Shown piece after piece: positions 35,834 through 47,649 of a stretch of 64,000 nucleotides of DNA (its first letter is position 1; the number at the start of each line of letters is the position of its first letter). The position numbers and the translations under genes were made by a program. The stretch covers positions 9,426,501 through 9,490,500 of the forward strand of contig OZ018412.1 of NCBI GenBank assembly GCA_963969595.1, read 5' to 3'. The notes below the pieces were generated by a model that saw nothing but the letters and a program-made list of their open reading frames with translations, did no database searches and had not been told where the DNA came from. Origin of the DNA: Neckera pumila. Lineage: Eukaryota > Streptophyta > Bryopsida > Hypnales > Neckeraceae.

Positions 35834-37698
35834 AGGGCTAAGCTCCAACAACAATTGAAAATCTATTATAGAATGAAATCAAAATTTGGTTGATATTCAA
35901 TATTCTCTACTATAATATAAGCACATGGTGAATTGTTTGATTTCTTGAGTGCAATTTATATTTTATATTAATTTTTTTTACTTTTCTTTTAAAAATTTAT
36001 GATAATTTCAGATTTTCATTAAACATTTAAAAGCTTGTGAATTATAAAAGATATGTGATTTTATCCTTCAAGAAGAAAAACTAAAGTAACTTTCATTTAT
36101 TGATAAAGCAATAAAATAGAACAAACAAAATATAGGATATCAACCTTTAAAGTCCTAAGGCCATTTCTTGTCAAAAGCCACTTGAAACTATCATTTTCAA
36201 TGCAAACAACAAAAATTTAAACATTTTTTTTTTTGCTTATTCAACCAAAGGATCTTGCACTAAACTACACTATGATGGTAAATAGTATTATCTACACTAA
36301 TTGTTTTCAAAAAAATATAACTTTTTATTCTTCATGAATATTTTTACCAAGAGCATAGGTATTGTTCCAAAGTTCCAAAGTTGCGGTTCTCAATGAATGT
36401 TGTTGGTAAAAATACTCATCAAGACTAATAATTTATGGCATTTTGAAAGCAAGTAGTGTAAGTAACATTAAATACCATCATTAGTGTGCTTTTTGACAGT
36501 ATCAAGCACGTGACCGGAGGACGCATGGTCTGGGAGATCTCAACGTAACAAACAAACAAATAAAACAAATAAACAACCTTTTTAAAGGTGTGGATTTGCC
36601 GTAGTTGTCTATGCAAGACATTAAATCGTGCCAACCAAAGTGGGACTCATACTGAGCTATGCATGTAAAAGTAAGGGGACTTGGTCAAGATTGCAGGTCC
36701 AGGGGCGCAAGTACAAGAGCGCACCTTCCACTAAATTGTAAGACTACAGTACAATTTCATTGTTCTACGGGTCCTGCACAAAATGGATATGACAATGGTT
36801 TTAGGATTTTATGTGGCGATTTTAAGGTTTAGGGCGGCGGATTAGTATTCAGTTTTTTTTTTTTTTAACGTCCTGCATGGCTGAGTCCTACATATATCCC
36901 ATATGGATTGTTTTATCTCCTACCATCCTTTTCACGTATATAAAAAACTTGTTTTCTCAATTCTAAATATAAATTATAAATGGTTTTTGAAGAAAAGTGA
37001 GAAGACTTTCAAAATTACAATTTAATGTCTTATAGAGAAGGACAACATCCAAACAACTTTTTCAACTTCTACAAAGATAGCATTTGGGCGCAATTGAGAC
37101 AACGCTTTTCAAAGTTCTTATAGGATGTATAAAATACCACCCACATCCGTCTCCTAAGCCTGTTCTTCACAACAATTTCATTGTTCTACAGGTCTTGCAC
37201 AGAATAAACACTTTCAAGAATATCCTCTCATTCGAATCTCATATCAATCATTCAAAAATAATCAAATTTGACGGTCCATTTGCCATGATCCACTGATGAT
37301 GCTCTTCAAAATCCTTAAACCCTTAAAAGTATCTTGTCCTTGAGATCTGTTGTTTTTTTAGGCATTTGGGCTGCATCAAGCCTATAGGAAAAATTTGAAG
37401 AAAAATTGGATGATAATGTCAAATTTCAATGAAACTCACCCAAATATGTGGATGAAAAGATAATCCTATCCAAAATATAGATGAATACTAAAACATTTGG
37501 CTACATCATTTGTATGTTGCCACTTCAGCACTTCTCCAAAAACCAAAAAGAAAAAAAACTGCTCGAGACGAAGAACTCTCTTGGAGTGGATAACAGAACG
37601 ACGAAGCGCGCGATGTAAATTAGGGTTTTCCAGAGTTTTCCAAATTGTGCAGAATTTCGCAGCGCAGAAGACAGCAATCTTTTTGCGCTTGGTTGCAG
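35834..37698. other. Intergenic region upstream of the uL18-like gene
   Basis: AT-rich DNA. At 36476-36600 there is a reverse-orientation relic of the fold-back element arm (AGTATCAAGCACGTGACCGG, then an AAAC-type tract). Direct similarity exists between 36750-36780 and 37165-37200 (AACAATTTCATTGTTCTAC-like). No gene recognised. Confidence 0.5.
37620..37628 (+). promoter_or_regulatory. Telo-box (TTAGGGTTT) in uL18-like leader
   Basis: TTAGGGTTT, complement of the plant telo-box AAACCCTAA, lies 71 bp upstream of the proposed start codon. Telo-boxes are common in promoters and leaders of plant translation-machinery genes. Confidence 0.6.
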
Positions 37699-38295
37699 AT
37701 GGCCACTCTGCGCGTCGCCCCGTGTTTTGCAGCACCCCCTCGAGCTTTCCTCGCACCCCGACCTCGAAGAAACCTCACTTGCAGCTCCCAAAGCACACTT
37801 CCCTGTTCGCAAATCAGCTGGTCTAGTGCCATATCCTCGTCGCATGCTTTCCTTTCACCTTCCCCTGCCTTGAATTTTCATTCGCAGCGCAATTCTCTGT
37901 CGTGGATTGTGGAAGCCGCGTGGACACGCCGCTCCAAGGGCAAGAACGGCTCGAGCAAGAACAGGAAGTCGTGGAAGCAGCGGACGGAGAAGTTCTTCAA
38001 GCCGTTCATTCTGGATGTGTTCATCAGCTCCAAGTATGTGCACGCCAAGGTGATGCACCGCGTGACGAGTGGTGTGGTGTCGGTGGCCACCACGAATGCG
38101 AAGGATTTGAGGTTGTCGTTGCCGTCGTTGGTAGACCAGAATGCGTGTAAGGTGATTGGGCAGCTCATTGCGGAGAGGAGCTTGGCCGCGGATGTGTATG
38201 CTGTGGCTTTCGATCTCCGCAAAAATGAGAAGTTGGAAGGAAAGCTCGCCATTGTAATTGATTCGGCAATTGAGCACGGACTCACTTTGGTGTGA
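37699..38295 (+). CDS. uL18-family (L18p/L5e-like) organellar ribosomal protein
   Basis: Intronless frame of 198 residues from the ATG in GTTGCAGATGG; an upstream in-frame non-ATG extension is unlikely. Residues 1-60 are rich in A, R, S and P with few acidic residues (start MATLRVAPCFAAPPRAFLAP), consistent with a plastid or mitochondrial transit peptide. Residues about 75-198 form a bacterial-type L18 fold: basic KNRKSWKQRTEKFF, then IFVSSKYVHAKV-like strand 1 (VFISSKYVHAKVMHR), ATTNAKDLRLS, a helix with VIGQLIAERSLAADV, and a final AIEHGLTL. uL18 binds 5S rRNA in the large subunit. Plants have several uL18-like genes, so the exact paralogue and organelle are unresolved. GC content is well above the flanks. 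Confidence 0.83.
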   Translation: MATLRVAPCFAAPPRAFLAPRPRRNLTCSSQSTLPCSQISWSSAISSSHAFLSPSPALNFHSQRNSLSWIVEAAWTRRSKGKNGSSKNRKSWKQRTEKFFKPFILDVFISSKYVHAKVMHRVTSGVVSVATTNAKDLRLSLPSLVDQNACKVIGQLIAERSLAADVYAVAFDLRKNEKLEGKLAIVIDSAIEHGLTLV

Positions 38296-39150
38296 TTTTT
38301 TCTCCTTGCGACGCGTTGCCGTTCTGGTTGGGTTTTGCTTTTTGGTCGTCTGTTGCTGTTGAGCTTCTTCTACATTTCCGTTGGCACTGGGGTTCTAATG
38401 TTTCGGTTTTCCATTTGTGTGGGAGCTTCTGGTGTCATTTTTCTTTTGCGCTCACGTGATTAAACTGGTTAAGGTAGAGACAACCACAATCGCCACTACT
38501 GCTGTTAAATTTTTACATGCGAATGTTGGCGAATGGAAGAATACATTTGTTGGATACCGTACGTCAAAAGGAATGAAGTGTCAAATTTGTATTAGGAGAT
38601 GTGTTCTGAAATGATTAAGGGGAACTTCGCCAGCTGATCAAGGGGGCCTTTTTGGTGTCAGTGTGTTAAACTGCTCCGTTTATTTGCTTTGCGGAGCAGC
38701 AATTTGGTGTTGAAGCTAGAATCCATAGTGTTGCTGATTTTATCATCTAAAAGAGCGGATGAGACAGTTGGAGAGACGACACCCCGGTTGTGCCTGCGTA
38801 GGCTAGAGAGAGTAATTCAAATGCGTTATTTGTGGTATCAATTGCTCGTTCGTGCATCCAGATATTTTGTGTTAAATGCGAGTTGGATTTTTCTAAGACT
38901 GCAAACGTTGTCGACTTCTACATACTGATGTAAGTGCGAGATGTGCAGCAGTGGGACTCCTCTGTAAATTTTCTATCAATCAAGTTTTCAAATCCATGAC
39001 GAGCAGTTCATGGCATTTGTTAGGAAAGCGAAAGACAACTGCTTCGCCAGTTACATGGTGAGTATGATTTTGATGACCCAGGTAGAAGTTAGTCCCGTAA
39101 GCACTGGTGACGCAATGTGCAGGGTTCCGGTACAACAAGGGCTAGCTGAA
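38296..39150. other. 3' flank of the uL18-like gene
   Basis: Includes the probable 3' untranslated region. No polyadenylation signal stands out. The short open frames (38417-38614, 38689-38928) have no domain. Confidence 0.4.
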
Positions 39151-39335
39151 GGTGCTTCTCGGCCTTTTGGCTAAGATCAAGTGTAGTATCTGTTCTTTTC
39201 GGTTTAATACCTGATACGAGGCTCATCGAGTCCCATGATATGAATCGAATTTTTCTGGGTGCGGGTCCATCTGGTAGCTTGCTGCCTGGTATCCGCGTGC
39301 GTCGCCTTGGTACTGCACTACCACCTCGGCTGGCG
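39151..39335 (+). ncRNA. U2 small nuclear RNA-like sequence
   Basis: U2 core is intact: GCTTCTCGGCCTTTTGGCTA, GATCAAGTGTAGTATCTGTTC with the branch-point-pairing GTAGTA, stem-loop IIa with a retained G-U pair (TCGG...CTGA), an Sm-like AATTTTTCTGG, and 3' hairpins with GTAGCTTGCTGCC and CTTGGTACTGCACTACC. The extreme 5' end reads GGTGC instead of plant ATACC. The usual plant upstream element (GTCCCACATC) is at best partial (GTCCCGTAAG near -59) and no TATA box is seen at -30. It could be a functional but divergent U2 or a recent retrocopy. Confidence 0.82.
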
Positions 39336-41506
39336 TAACCCTTCCCCCTCTCTCAGAGAGACCAAACCGAAAACTAAGCTGCAGGACCGAGTGGATATAA
39401 CATGTCCTTTGCACTCTGCGTGTACAACTTTGAGACTAATGAATTTGTCCGGGTGTGATGGCTATTCACAGTTTTCATCAATCAGCACAGGCTTTATCGT
39501 CAAGTTTTAAACAGGGACCTGGTAACCATCCTCGTTTATTACCGCAGCTGATTTTGGTGACTAATTGAGGATGAGTGCTTACTCAATTTGTTCACGAGCT
39601 CCCGAAGGATATGTTGACCGATAGAAAATTAAAGGTGTACGGTCTTTGTGAGCTATCAATGGTGGAAAGTTGGAAATATCTGTTTCTTTGGGACAGTGAC
39701 CAAAGAACTGTAGTTATGTGTACTCTGGTCGATGCCCAATCTTAGTTTCTGGCAACTGCTGTCGTTAGTTTCTGGAGTTACTTCGTCCTTTAATTGCCAA
39801 TTTGCGTGATCTGAATGGAGTGTTACCAGTAGAAACAGTGAAGGACCAACTAATATTGATCTGCTTTCATTATTTCAGGATTATCGTCTAGTAAAATTAC
39901 ATCATTTCTCTAAACAATGCTACTAAGCTTGTAAGACACGAAACTGAGTATCTTATGTACAACTATCTCCACTATTCTCATGATCTTTTTCTAAAGAAGA
40001 AAACTACGCGGGGTCCAAATGTCGTAACAAAAACATCTACCCAGCATACCCTGTGGTTTACTAATTAAATTTTTGCAGGCAACGACAAATCTTTGCAGAC
40101 AATGTCTCCAGAGCATGCAATCATCTCCTTGTCGAATTCGACAGAGTCGAGCTATCGTGAAGCTTTCATCTTTGACGTGGAATTTTTCTTAGGCATCCAT
40201 TTTGAGACTCCTCCATCTCCTGCAGCGCTCATATAGTAATTGGCATAAAATTACTTCAGATTCGTTGAAATACTAATATTCCAACGAGATTGCCTCCACT
40301 GACCAAACCAGGCACTCGTCTGCTACCACAGATCTATACCGATCCAAGTTTTCGCAGCTCTCTGAGCACTTGAATGTCACAATTTCGGCGCTCTAGAAAA
40401 CTCCGATTTTCTCTAATTTGATCATACCTCCAGCGACACCAAAACGAACGCCAATCAAGAAAGTGAACTAGCTACAGTGACCTCTCTGCAAGTAATTAAA
40501 AAATTGAAACATCTCATTGCAATATCAGATTGACCTTGTCCGTAAATATCGTACGGAGTATCTCTCAAGTTTTATGGTTAGCTCGAGCTAGAGAAGAGTA
40601 GAGGCAGGCTAGGGATGCAAATTTTACGGTGCAGAATGTGTCTTGATCGATCACCATGATTGAATACATTAAAACAAACTGAAATCCATCCGGCAGGGGG
40701 AATGTCTAGCTTAATAAAATAGCTATTAAAATAGCAAGGCTAGCTCCAGACATCGACTTCCATGAACAATTTTCGTCACGACAGCTAGTCAATCACGTGC
40801 TTGCCAAAGTTTGAAAATTAAATGTGATTGAATCTTCGAGCTGACAACATTCCTCTTGGACCACAGCCGCAGCTCATATTGAATCGACAGGACATACAAA
40901 TGGTTGCACACAAATCGTGGGACCATGTACCCAAAATGTACAGTACATTTCTCACACAGTATCAGCCGCCTGTGAACAGCAAGCATTGGAGCAGTTTTCC
41001 CTCAGTCCCACTTTGAGCCACTTGAGCCGAAGTGAGAAATTTGCCTTTGTTGTGGCCGGGATGGCGCAGAGTAGCGAATAACTGATGCAACGTGTCGCTG
41101 ATATGAGTCTCCATGGCTAAGGATTAGAAAGAATCGCATCATGGGAGTCCTCTTCAGTCATAAATTTCTGTTGCTCTGTTGCTCTTTGCTTTTGTAAATT
41201 TCAGCGGAAGCATGCTAAGCTTTACTGCTTTGGCACTGATCATTCTCATTGCCCTCACTCCCAATTGACCTGTACTGTTTGAGCGAACTATTCCGGAATC
41301 CTTTTCCACCCATACTGATCCCGACATAAAGGAAGAGCTAGATATGTTTGGACTGTGGGGACCTGTGATTGAACCTGTCTGATTGCTGTGTTCACAATAA
41401 TCTTCGGCGATCAAATTTGCCCCTTCCGAAATAGGTCGCTTCCATAGTGTTGGTGACTTATGAAGTAAATTTGGTGTGAGACTGCGAACAACCATTCAAC
41501 TTCTTA
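39336..41506. other. Intergenic region, no gene recognised
   Basis: Moderately GC-balanced DNA with no coherent exon set on either strand. The frames at 40789-41016 and 41154-41495 lack domains; the latter is serine-rich and open by chance as far as can be judged. Confidence 0.4.
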
Positions 41507-41697
41507 CACCAGAGGACTCCCCAAAGCCCATAGACCGAATTCCATAGCGCAACTATGGAATTTCATAGCTGCTTGAGAACGGACTTTCGAATTCTAAGCT
41601 ATGAAATTTCGAGCTTATTCCATTCTCAAGCTGCGAAATTCGACAGTTGTACTGTGGAAATTGGGTCTATGGAATTTTTGGACTGTCTTCTCTGGTG
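41507..41697. mobile_element. MITE-like hairpin element (191 bp)
   Basis: Inverted ends CACCAGAG and CTCTGGTG continue imperfectly inward (GACTCCCCAAAGCCCATAGA left; TCTATGGAATTTTTGGACTG right). The centre repeats an ATGGAATTTCATAG-like motif. Left flank TTA, right flank CTA. Confidence 0.65.
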
Positions 41698-44006
41698 CTA
41701 ATGCATGTCAATCTCGCATTAAATGAGATTATTTGGAGTTCGTCTTCCCCACTACTTTGTTTATAAAAGGTACTCCGTAACTACGTGATGAAAACTCAGT
41801 TCAACGACCCGGCGTGGCAAGCAGTTTACTCTACAACCTCGTGAGTAGATTCAGCCACACATGAAATCAAGGTAGGAATTACTTACCATCAACCGTGCCA
41901 GTACCAGAAACAGTTTCAACTTTCAATGTGCCTGCTCTTGTCATTTATGCCCTTGAAATGGGAAGAACAGGTACATTGAAACGGTTTATGGTATTTCTAC
42001 TTTAAATACCTTCAGTTGACTTTGAGGATTTTGGATGCGGCCTCGATCTTCAGCACCGAACTGAACTCAAGCACATGCATATAAGCTTAAGTGATCAATT
42101 AGCCAAAGAGTTTCGATCATTTCAGAACTTGGGCGAGTTTGACAATTGGAATGCCTGAGATGCCTCACACAAAACCATACATTGGCGACTTGGCTGTCGG
42201 TGAAGTAATTCCCCTACACTAATAAATCACTAAATTAGCTAAATAAGCAAATTGAGCACTGACCAAATAAGCAATTGAGCATAGTAAGTTTCTACTTAAG
42301 TTTCTATTCTTAAATTGTCTATGGGTTTTTTGAATCATGTAAAGATATTGTAGATTCTTTTAGCATGCATTTTTGGGACACCATAATTATGAAAATATTG
42401 TGAGTTTTCAAAATTCTAAAATTAAGATAAGGACCAAAAATTGATCCTAAACTCTCATGACTATACAAGATACAAGTTAGTCATACATTTGACCTACACC
42501 ATGAGTGTCTAGCAACAATAACTACAAACTATCTTGGATTTTTAAGTAATAATCCACTCAAACCTCCTCATATTTATTGTCAATGCAAAGCCTATTCCCC
42601 TTTGGTCTAGAGCCCAAAACTTTATTTTTAACAAAAGCCACCACCATTTGTGACTTGTGGTTGTGCTATAACAATTGTAAAGTTTATGTGGTCTTGGAAG
42701 CAGTTGCAACTAGTGGATTAGTAAGGTTTTAAAGGCAACTTCGATAAATAGGCGCAATTTGTCAAATTTGAATATTAATCCAAATTCCTTTCACAAACTA
42801 TCATTTGGGGCTAGCTTTGGGGTGTTGTTTTAATGACTTATAATTCAAGGTACTACAATATGCACTGTTTTAGATTATTTTATGATACACAAATCTTTTG
42901 ACCCTTCTTTTCAAATTGTAATACAAAAGGTGATTGTAATCAAAATATCAATTCAAAAAGAGAACAACTCTGTATGATTAGATACTCCCTTTGTCCTAAA
43001 ATAATGACCTAATTGAATTTCATATCTTTTAAGATTGTTTTGATTAGGTCAAATGGAAGGAGGGGGATTGTCCAATTTTATTTCAGATGCAATATTCTTC
43101 ATTGATTCTAATAATATAAACTTAGATCCTTCTAAATTTATGTTAATACAATAGAATTAGTGAAATCAGTACCAAATTGTAGACAACTATGTACAATCAT
43201 GATTTGTATGTTATTCCAAAAAATTACAAGTTGGATCAAAATACAAATGCAATTTATGATAAATACTAAAAGAGTGGCCAACAAAAGTCAACCTTCATGG
43301 TTTTACACTAAATTCATAATTCATGCTCTTTGTGGGTTGACAATCCATTAAGTGTTTATTTTCCCAAAATACATCAAAATTGTTGAAAACGGAGGTTGAC
43401 ATTCAATAAACAAGTAAATTGAAGATACATTAGTATCTTGAATGCATTAAATACATAGTCAATGAACGTTTCACATATATGTAAATACTAAGTAAGGGAA
43501 AGGAGCACTTGACACCAATTGCAAGTGATTTTTTTCTTTCTAATTTACAAGCTTCATAGTGTTAGTGAAAGGACAATTGCAAGAAATGCCTATACTATTT
43601 GTTCCATTTTGGTCTAATGAAATGATATTTAATAGAGTCCTTTAAAATTTCAAAAAATTAATAAAAATGATGTAGAAAATTTTTAGATTCCTAAAAAGAT
43701 TGCATTCTAGGAAGATCAAACATAAAAGAAAGAAGGAAACTACAAAAGTAAAAAAAATTATGAAAAAAACGTACTTTAATATTTTTGCTTGAAAAAAATA
43801 AAAAAAAGTGCGGAAATAATAGTATGAAAATGGAACATTTTGAAAAAGCTCTTTGAAATTGATTACGCACCAAGAGAATACTAATTAAGATATTATTATC
43901 CATTTTTGAAATGCATATTGAAAGAAGCAACATTTGCAAACTTTTACACAACATATTATTTGATATTTTTAGAATTTTTTATACAATACAATCCTAGAAA
44001 TGAAGA
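41698..44006. other. Intergenic region with one Stowaway-like MITE
   Basis: AT-rich beyond about 42200. Apart from the Stowaway-like element at 42985-43066, no gene or bounded repeat is recognised. Confidence 0.4.
42985..43066. mobile_element. Stowaway-like MITE (about 82 bp)
   Basis: The left end CTCCCTTTGTCC follows TA, and the right end GGAAGGAGGGGG is its imperfect complement. The stem continues as ATGACCTAAT / ATTAGGTCAAAT. CTCCCTCCGTCC-type ends after TA are the Stowaway hallmark. Confidence 0.75.
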
Positions 44007-44008
44007 TA

Positions 44009-45550
44009 GGGTCACTATACATATTTCAATTTTTTTTCTTGCATAGCATATTTTACATGAAATTTTATTCACATATAGCTAATGACAATATACAACTATG
44101 TGTGCATTTTTGTCATCTATTGCAAATCACAAGCATGAAAAATTTGAGAAAGCACAAGATGTAAGTTGTGTAAGTTGATAATTGGGATAGGTTTACATGT
44201 ACTTATATACACACAAATGCTTGTACATTCATTCCAAAACAGTGAAATATTGCCTCAATAGTTTATTGTCCCTCCTTGACACATCAACACTTGCGTGCAC
44301 TACGTTTCATAGTCAGAACAAGCCTCTTGATGTGATTTAGATCAAGTGTCCACTATGTGGTATCAATGGCTTCTTTTAGCTTGGATGTGTTTTCATATTG
44401 TTTTCTGTTGGCGTATACAACACGTAACAACATCCCCAAACATCCTTAATAGGATTCAAGTCTGGAGGAAGCACAAGCCATAATTGTATAGATGTAAATT
44501 GATGCTCACTTGTGTGACATGTGTCATACTTGTGTGACTTGTGCTATATTGATTGATGTGCTATTACGCTGAAAAATGATGTTGCTACTATATGAGAGTA
44601 GGGAAAAGCATAGGAGATTATCCTCAAATGTTTTTATACAAATGCACATTCTATTTGTTGTACAGAAATGCAATTGTTGATTGACCCTTATTATTGACCA
44701 TAGCCCAAACCATGACCAACCCTGTATTGGCCACAAGAGAAGACTAAGTAGATTCCTTTCATAGATCATGTCAATAGTAGTTGAAGCCATCAAGACTATC
44801 TAGGTTGAATTTCTTTTTGTCTTTGAACACAACGTTGTTCCATCCATCACCAAGGTCAACATGGTCATGGTCCCACTTGATGCGTTGTTGCTTGTGCTCA
44901 CGGGTTAAAACTAGCACCCCTTTTCACTTTACAAACTTGAAGCGCTTGCTGTCGTAGAGTTGCATCATGAGTGACGGCTAGAGAGAGTCAAATTGAGGTT
45001 GCTAACAAGCTACCTATCTTCAATGACACTTCTTGAAATAGCTTGTCCTTTTCCTTTCCACTCACTTTGTGCTTTGTATGTTTGCTGAAGTTCCTTTAGA
45101 AACCTGTTGACCACGTTTGGAGACTATTTCATGCAGCAGCTTGGTCACTGCCCTTCCGCCCATTTCCTCTTTACTAGCTTGCAAAATGATCCTTTCACTC
45201 TTTGTCACTCAAAGTCTTTTCCCTACTTATGCTACAACAAAATTAATCATGCAATATATACACATGTGTAGAAGTCGGTTTATGACATATATATAGCCGC
45301 CAAAAGTTATGTGATCCTATCTTTATTTCCAGCTTACAAGACTCAAATTTTGCACTTCCGCACTTTTTCACTTGTTATGCATTGCAATAGATGGCAAAAT
45401 TGCACATATAGTCATGTATTATCATTTACTATAGTTACTCTATGAGTGTCTAAAACTTCATGTAAAATTACTCTATATACAAAGAAAAACAAAAAATTGT
45501 ATACATTACAGAAAATCACAGGCCTTTGGAGGGCCGCTCTAGAGTGACCC
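44009..45550 (-). mobile_element. Tc1/mariner-like transposon relic (1.54 kb)
   Basis: Inverted ends GGGTCACTATA (left, after TA) and GGGTCACTCTA (right, on the other strand). Long imperfect subterminal repeats pair 44045-44180 with 45320-45440 (TTTTACATGAA...TCATCTATTGCAA). The minus strand between them encodes a decayed transposase, annotated separately. The right flank reads AA rather than TA. Confidence 0.8.
44290..45235 (-). pseudogene. Tc1/IS630-type transposase pseudogene
   Basis: Pieces in changing minus-strand frames fit a Tc1-type transposase. In order they are LTREHKQQRIKWDHDHV (about 44915-44865), GWNNVVFKDKKKFNLDSLDG (about 44840-44780), VWAMVNNKGQSTIAFL (about 44707-44660), PPDLNPIKDVWG (about 44475-44440) and VVYANRKQYENTSKLKEAID (about 44420-44360), then SARKC. 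The first catalytic Asp (in VFKD) is kept. The acidic residue of the usual PDLNPIEN box is Lys here, and stops and frameshifts break the frame. The DNA-binding N-terminus is barely readable. Confidence 0.8.
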
Positions 45551-45911
45551 AACCAATCTATTACTTGAAAGTAGGCATGTAGCCACAGTGAGTAGTCAAA
45601 GTGTGTGAATTTCAGGAAGGATGTCAGGATTCACTGATGTGACTAATAGTACAGGTATGATTAATTGCTTAATTAATCAAATTCAACCAAATTAACCAAA
45701 ATGAAGTGGATTTTGATGCTAATTATCAAAATTTTTAGGAACGCTAGTAATCTTGAACTAGCTTTGTAAGCCAAATAGTTTAGTGAATTTGAAGTTGAGA
45801 AGGGAAGATATTTATACAAGTGGGATAGTAGTAGATACAACAATCTATGTGCGATATGTAAATTAGAACTAATAAGAGCACAACCACTCATAGTTAAGTA
45901 AAAAGCAAAAA

Positions 45912-46272
45912 TTGTGTTAAAAGTCAAATTTCAGACCTCATTTAGGCATAGTAGAATAATTTTTTTCAAAAATCTTTGGACTAAAAAAATGTGTAGATTC
46001 AATCTAGTTTTTATCTTCAAAAATTTATTTGAGGTTTAGAACTTCCAATAAAAAGTTATAGACAAAATTCTAAAAGGGTTTGGAAGCAAAATTTTCTTTG
46101 ATATTTAAATACCCTTTTAGAATGTTGTCCATAACTTTTCAAAGCTCTAAACCTCAAATGGATTTTTGGAGATGAAAACTATATTGATTCTCTACATTTT
46201 CTTAGTTCAAAGATTTTAAAAAAAATTATTCTACTATGCCTAAATGAGGTCTAAAATTCAACTTTTAACACA
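45912..46272. repeat. Long hairpin with arms of about 168 bp
   Basis: The left arm starts TGTGTTAAAAGTCAAATTTC-like and contains ACCTCATTTAGGCATAGTAG. The right arm is its complement, ending CTTTTAACACAG. The loop is about 30 nt. Pairing is nearly complete over the arms with scattered mismatches. Probably a fold-back or MITE-type element. Confidence 0.8.
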
Positions 46273-46653
46273 GTTCTTGAATTTGAACAATGAGTGATCT
46301 CTCTTCAAAATATCCCATATTCTTTGAGATTTCACTATAGACAATTGATTTTTCTATATAAACAACCTCTTCACCCTTCATTTTTACCAATTGTCAATGA
46401 ATTATGACTATCACATTGCCATTAAAAAAGATTTTGATAGTAGATGTCATTGGACTAATTTCGACATTTGATTTTCTTTCCAAAACTTGGTTAGTGTATA
46501 AGGTATGCAATAATCAGGGTTAAGATGCATTGCAATACTTGAACCCTGATTATTTAATGCCTTGTACTTGGATATTGAACCACTGACACATCCGACGTCG
46601 CGGTGCAAGGTTAACAGTTTTAGGGGAAAAAAGCAACCCTTTATCCAATTTAA

Positions 46654-47576
46654 CCCCTAAAGGACCAAGGTGATTCTCCTATAAAAAAAAACACTCAAAA
46701 TTGTCATTTCTATTGCAAAGAGAAAGAGCTCAAAAACTTTTATTTTTGCATATCCAACCATAAGATCTTATACTTGACTAGTATATAAATACGTGGAAGA
46801 AATTTCAGAAACTTTGACTATGTAGATTGCAAGATATTTGCATTTAAAGTGAAGAAAATAAATTTTTTTGCACCTTGCTTGACTAGATTTTTTGGCTTTG
46901 AATCTTTTTGGTTCAAATCTTTTGCCCTACTGATTTTGATTTTTGAGTTATTTATGTTAAGTAATTGAGTTGAAAATCTACAAGAAAAATTTAGGAAAAA
47001 AGCACTTAATTTTCACTCATTAAAAAATTGTTAAGTAGAAGTGGGTTCAAGATTGAAGAAAAGACTAAATTGTTTATAGCTTTTTGATGGAAATGAATCA
47101 CAATAATTCCAACGGTGAGATTGTTCTAGTAAGAAAATCTAACCTTATCTAACAATTTTTTTGGAAAATTCTAAAAATTACATTCAAAGATGAATCTACA
47201 AGATTTTTTTTAAGAAGATGCTTAGATTGCCCAAAAAACTAAGATTGTCCATAACTTTCTCATTATTAGTCCAAATTAAATGAAACAAAGCTTCACATGT
47301 AGATAAAAATATAATCTTTGAGAAAAAAATTTGAAAGAAAATAATTTGACTTTCTGTGATTTTTTGGGATTGCCCGCCGAACTCCTTTTTTGCCTATTGT
47401 GCCATAACTTTTTCTCCCGGGCATCAATTAAAATAAAAATTACATATTCACATTTCACAAAGTTCTCGCAAAATATACAATCTCAAAAATTCCCAAAAAA
47501 ATCACTAGAAATTAAGACAGTAGGAACTTGCCCGGACCCAAATTGTCCCCGGAGGAAATAAATGGTCCTTTAGAGA
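46654..47576 (-). mobile_element. piggyBac-like non-autonomous element (923 bp), reverse orientation
   Basis: TTAA (46650-46653) plus CCCCTAAAGGACCAAGG begins what is the right end in other copies; the far end is AATGGTCCTTTAGAGACCAA, with the TTAA mutated to CCAA. Interior landmarks occur reversed relative to 11826-12751. It is flanked by an unexpected direct repeat of about 58 bp (46593-46650 and 47582-47640). Confidence 0.8.
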
Positions 47577-47649
47577 CCAACGTTGCGGTGCAAGGTGAAC
47601 GGCTATAGGGGGAAAAGCAACCCTTTATCCAATTTAAATATTATTGTAG

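Noticed and set aside
37466..38285. Several minus-strand frames and a +1 frame over the uL18-like gene
   Set aside because: Shadows caused by high GC; only the 37699-38295 frame has a recognisable fold.
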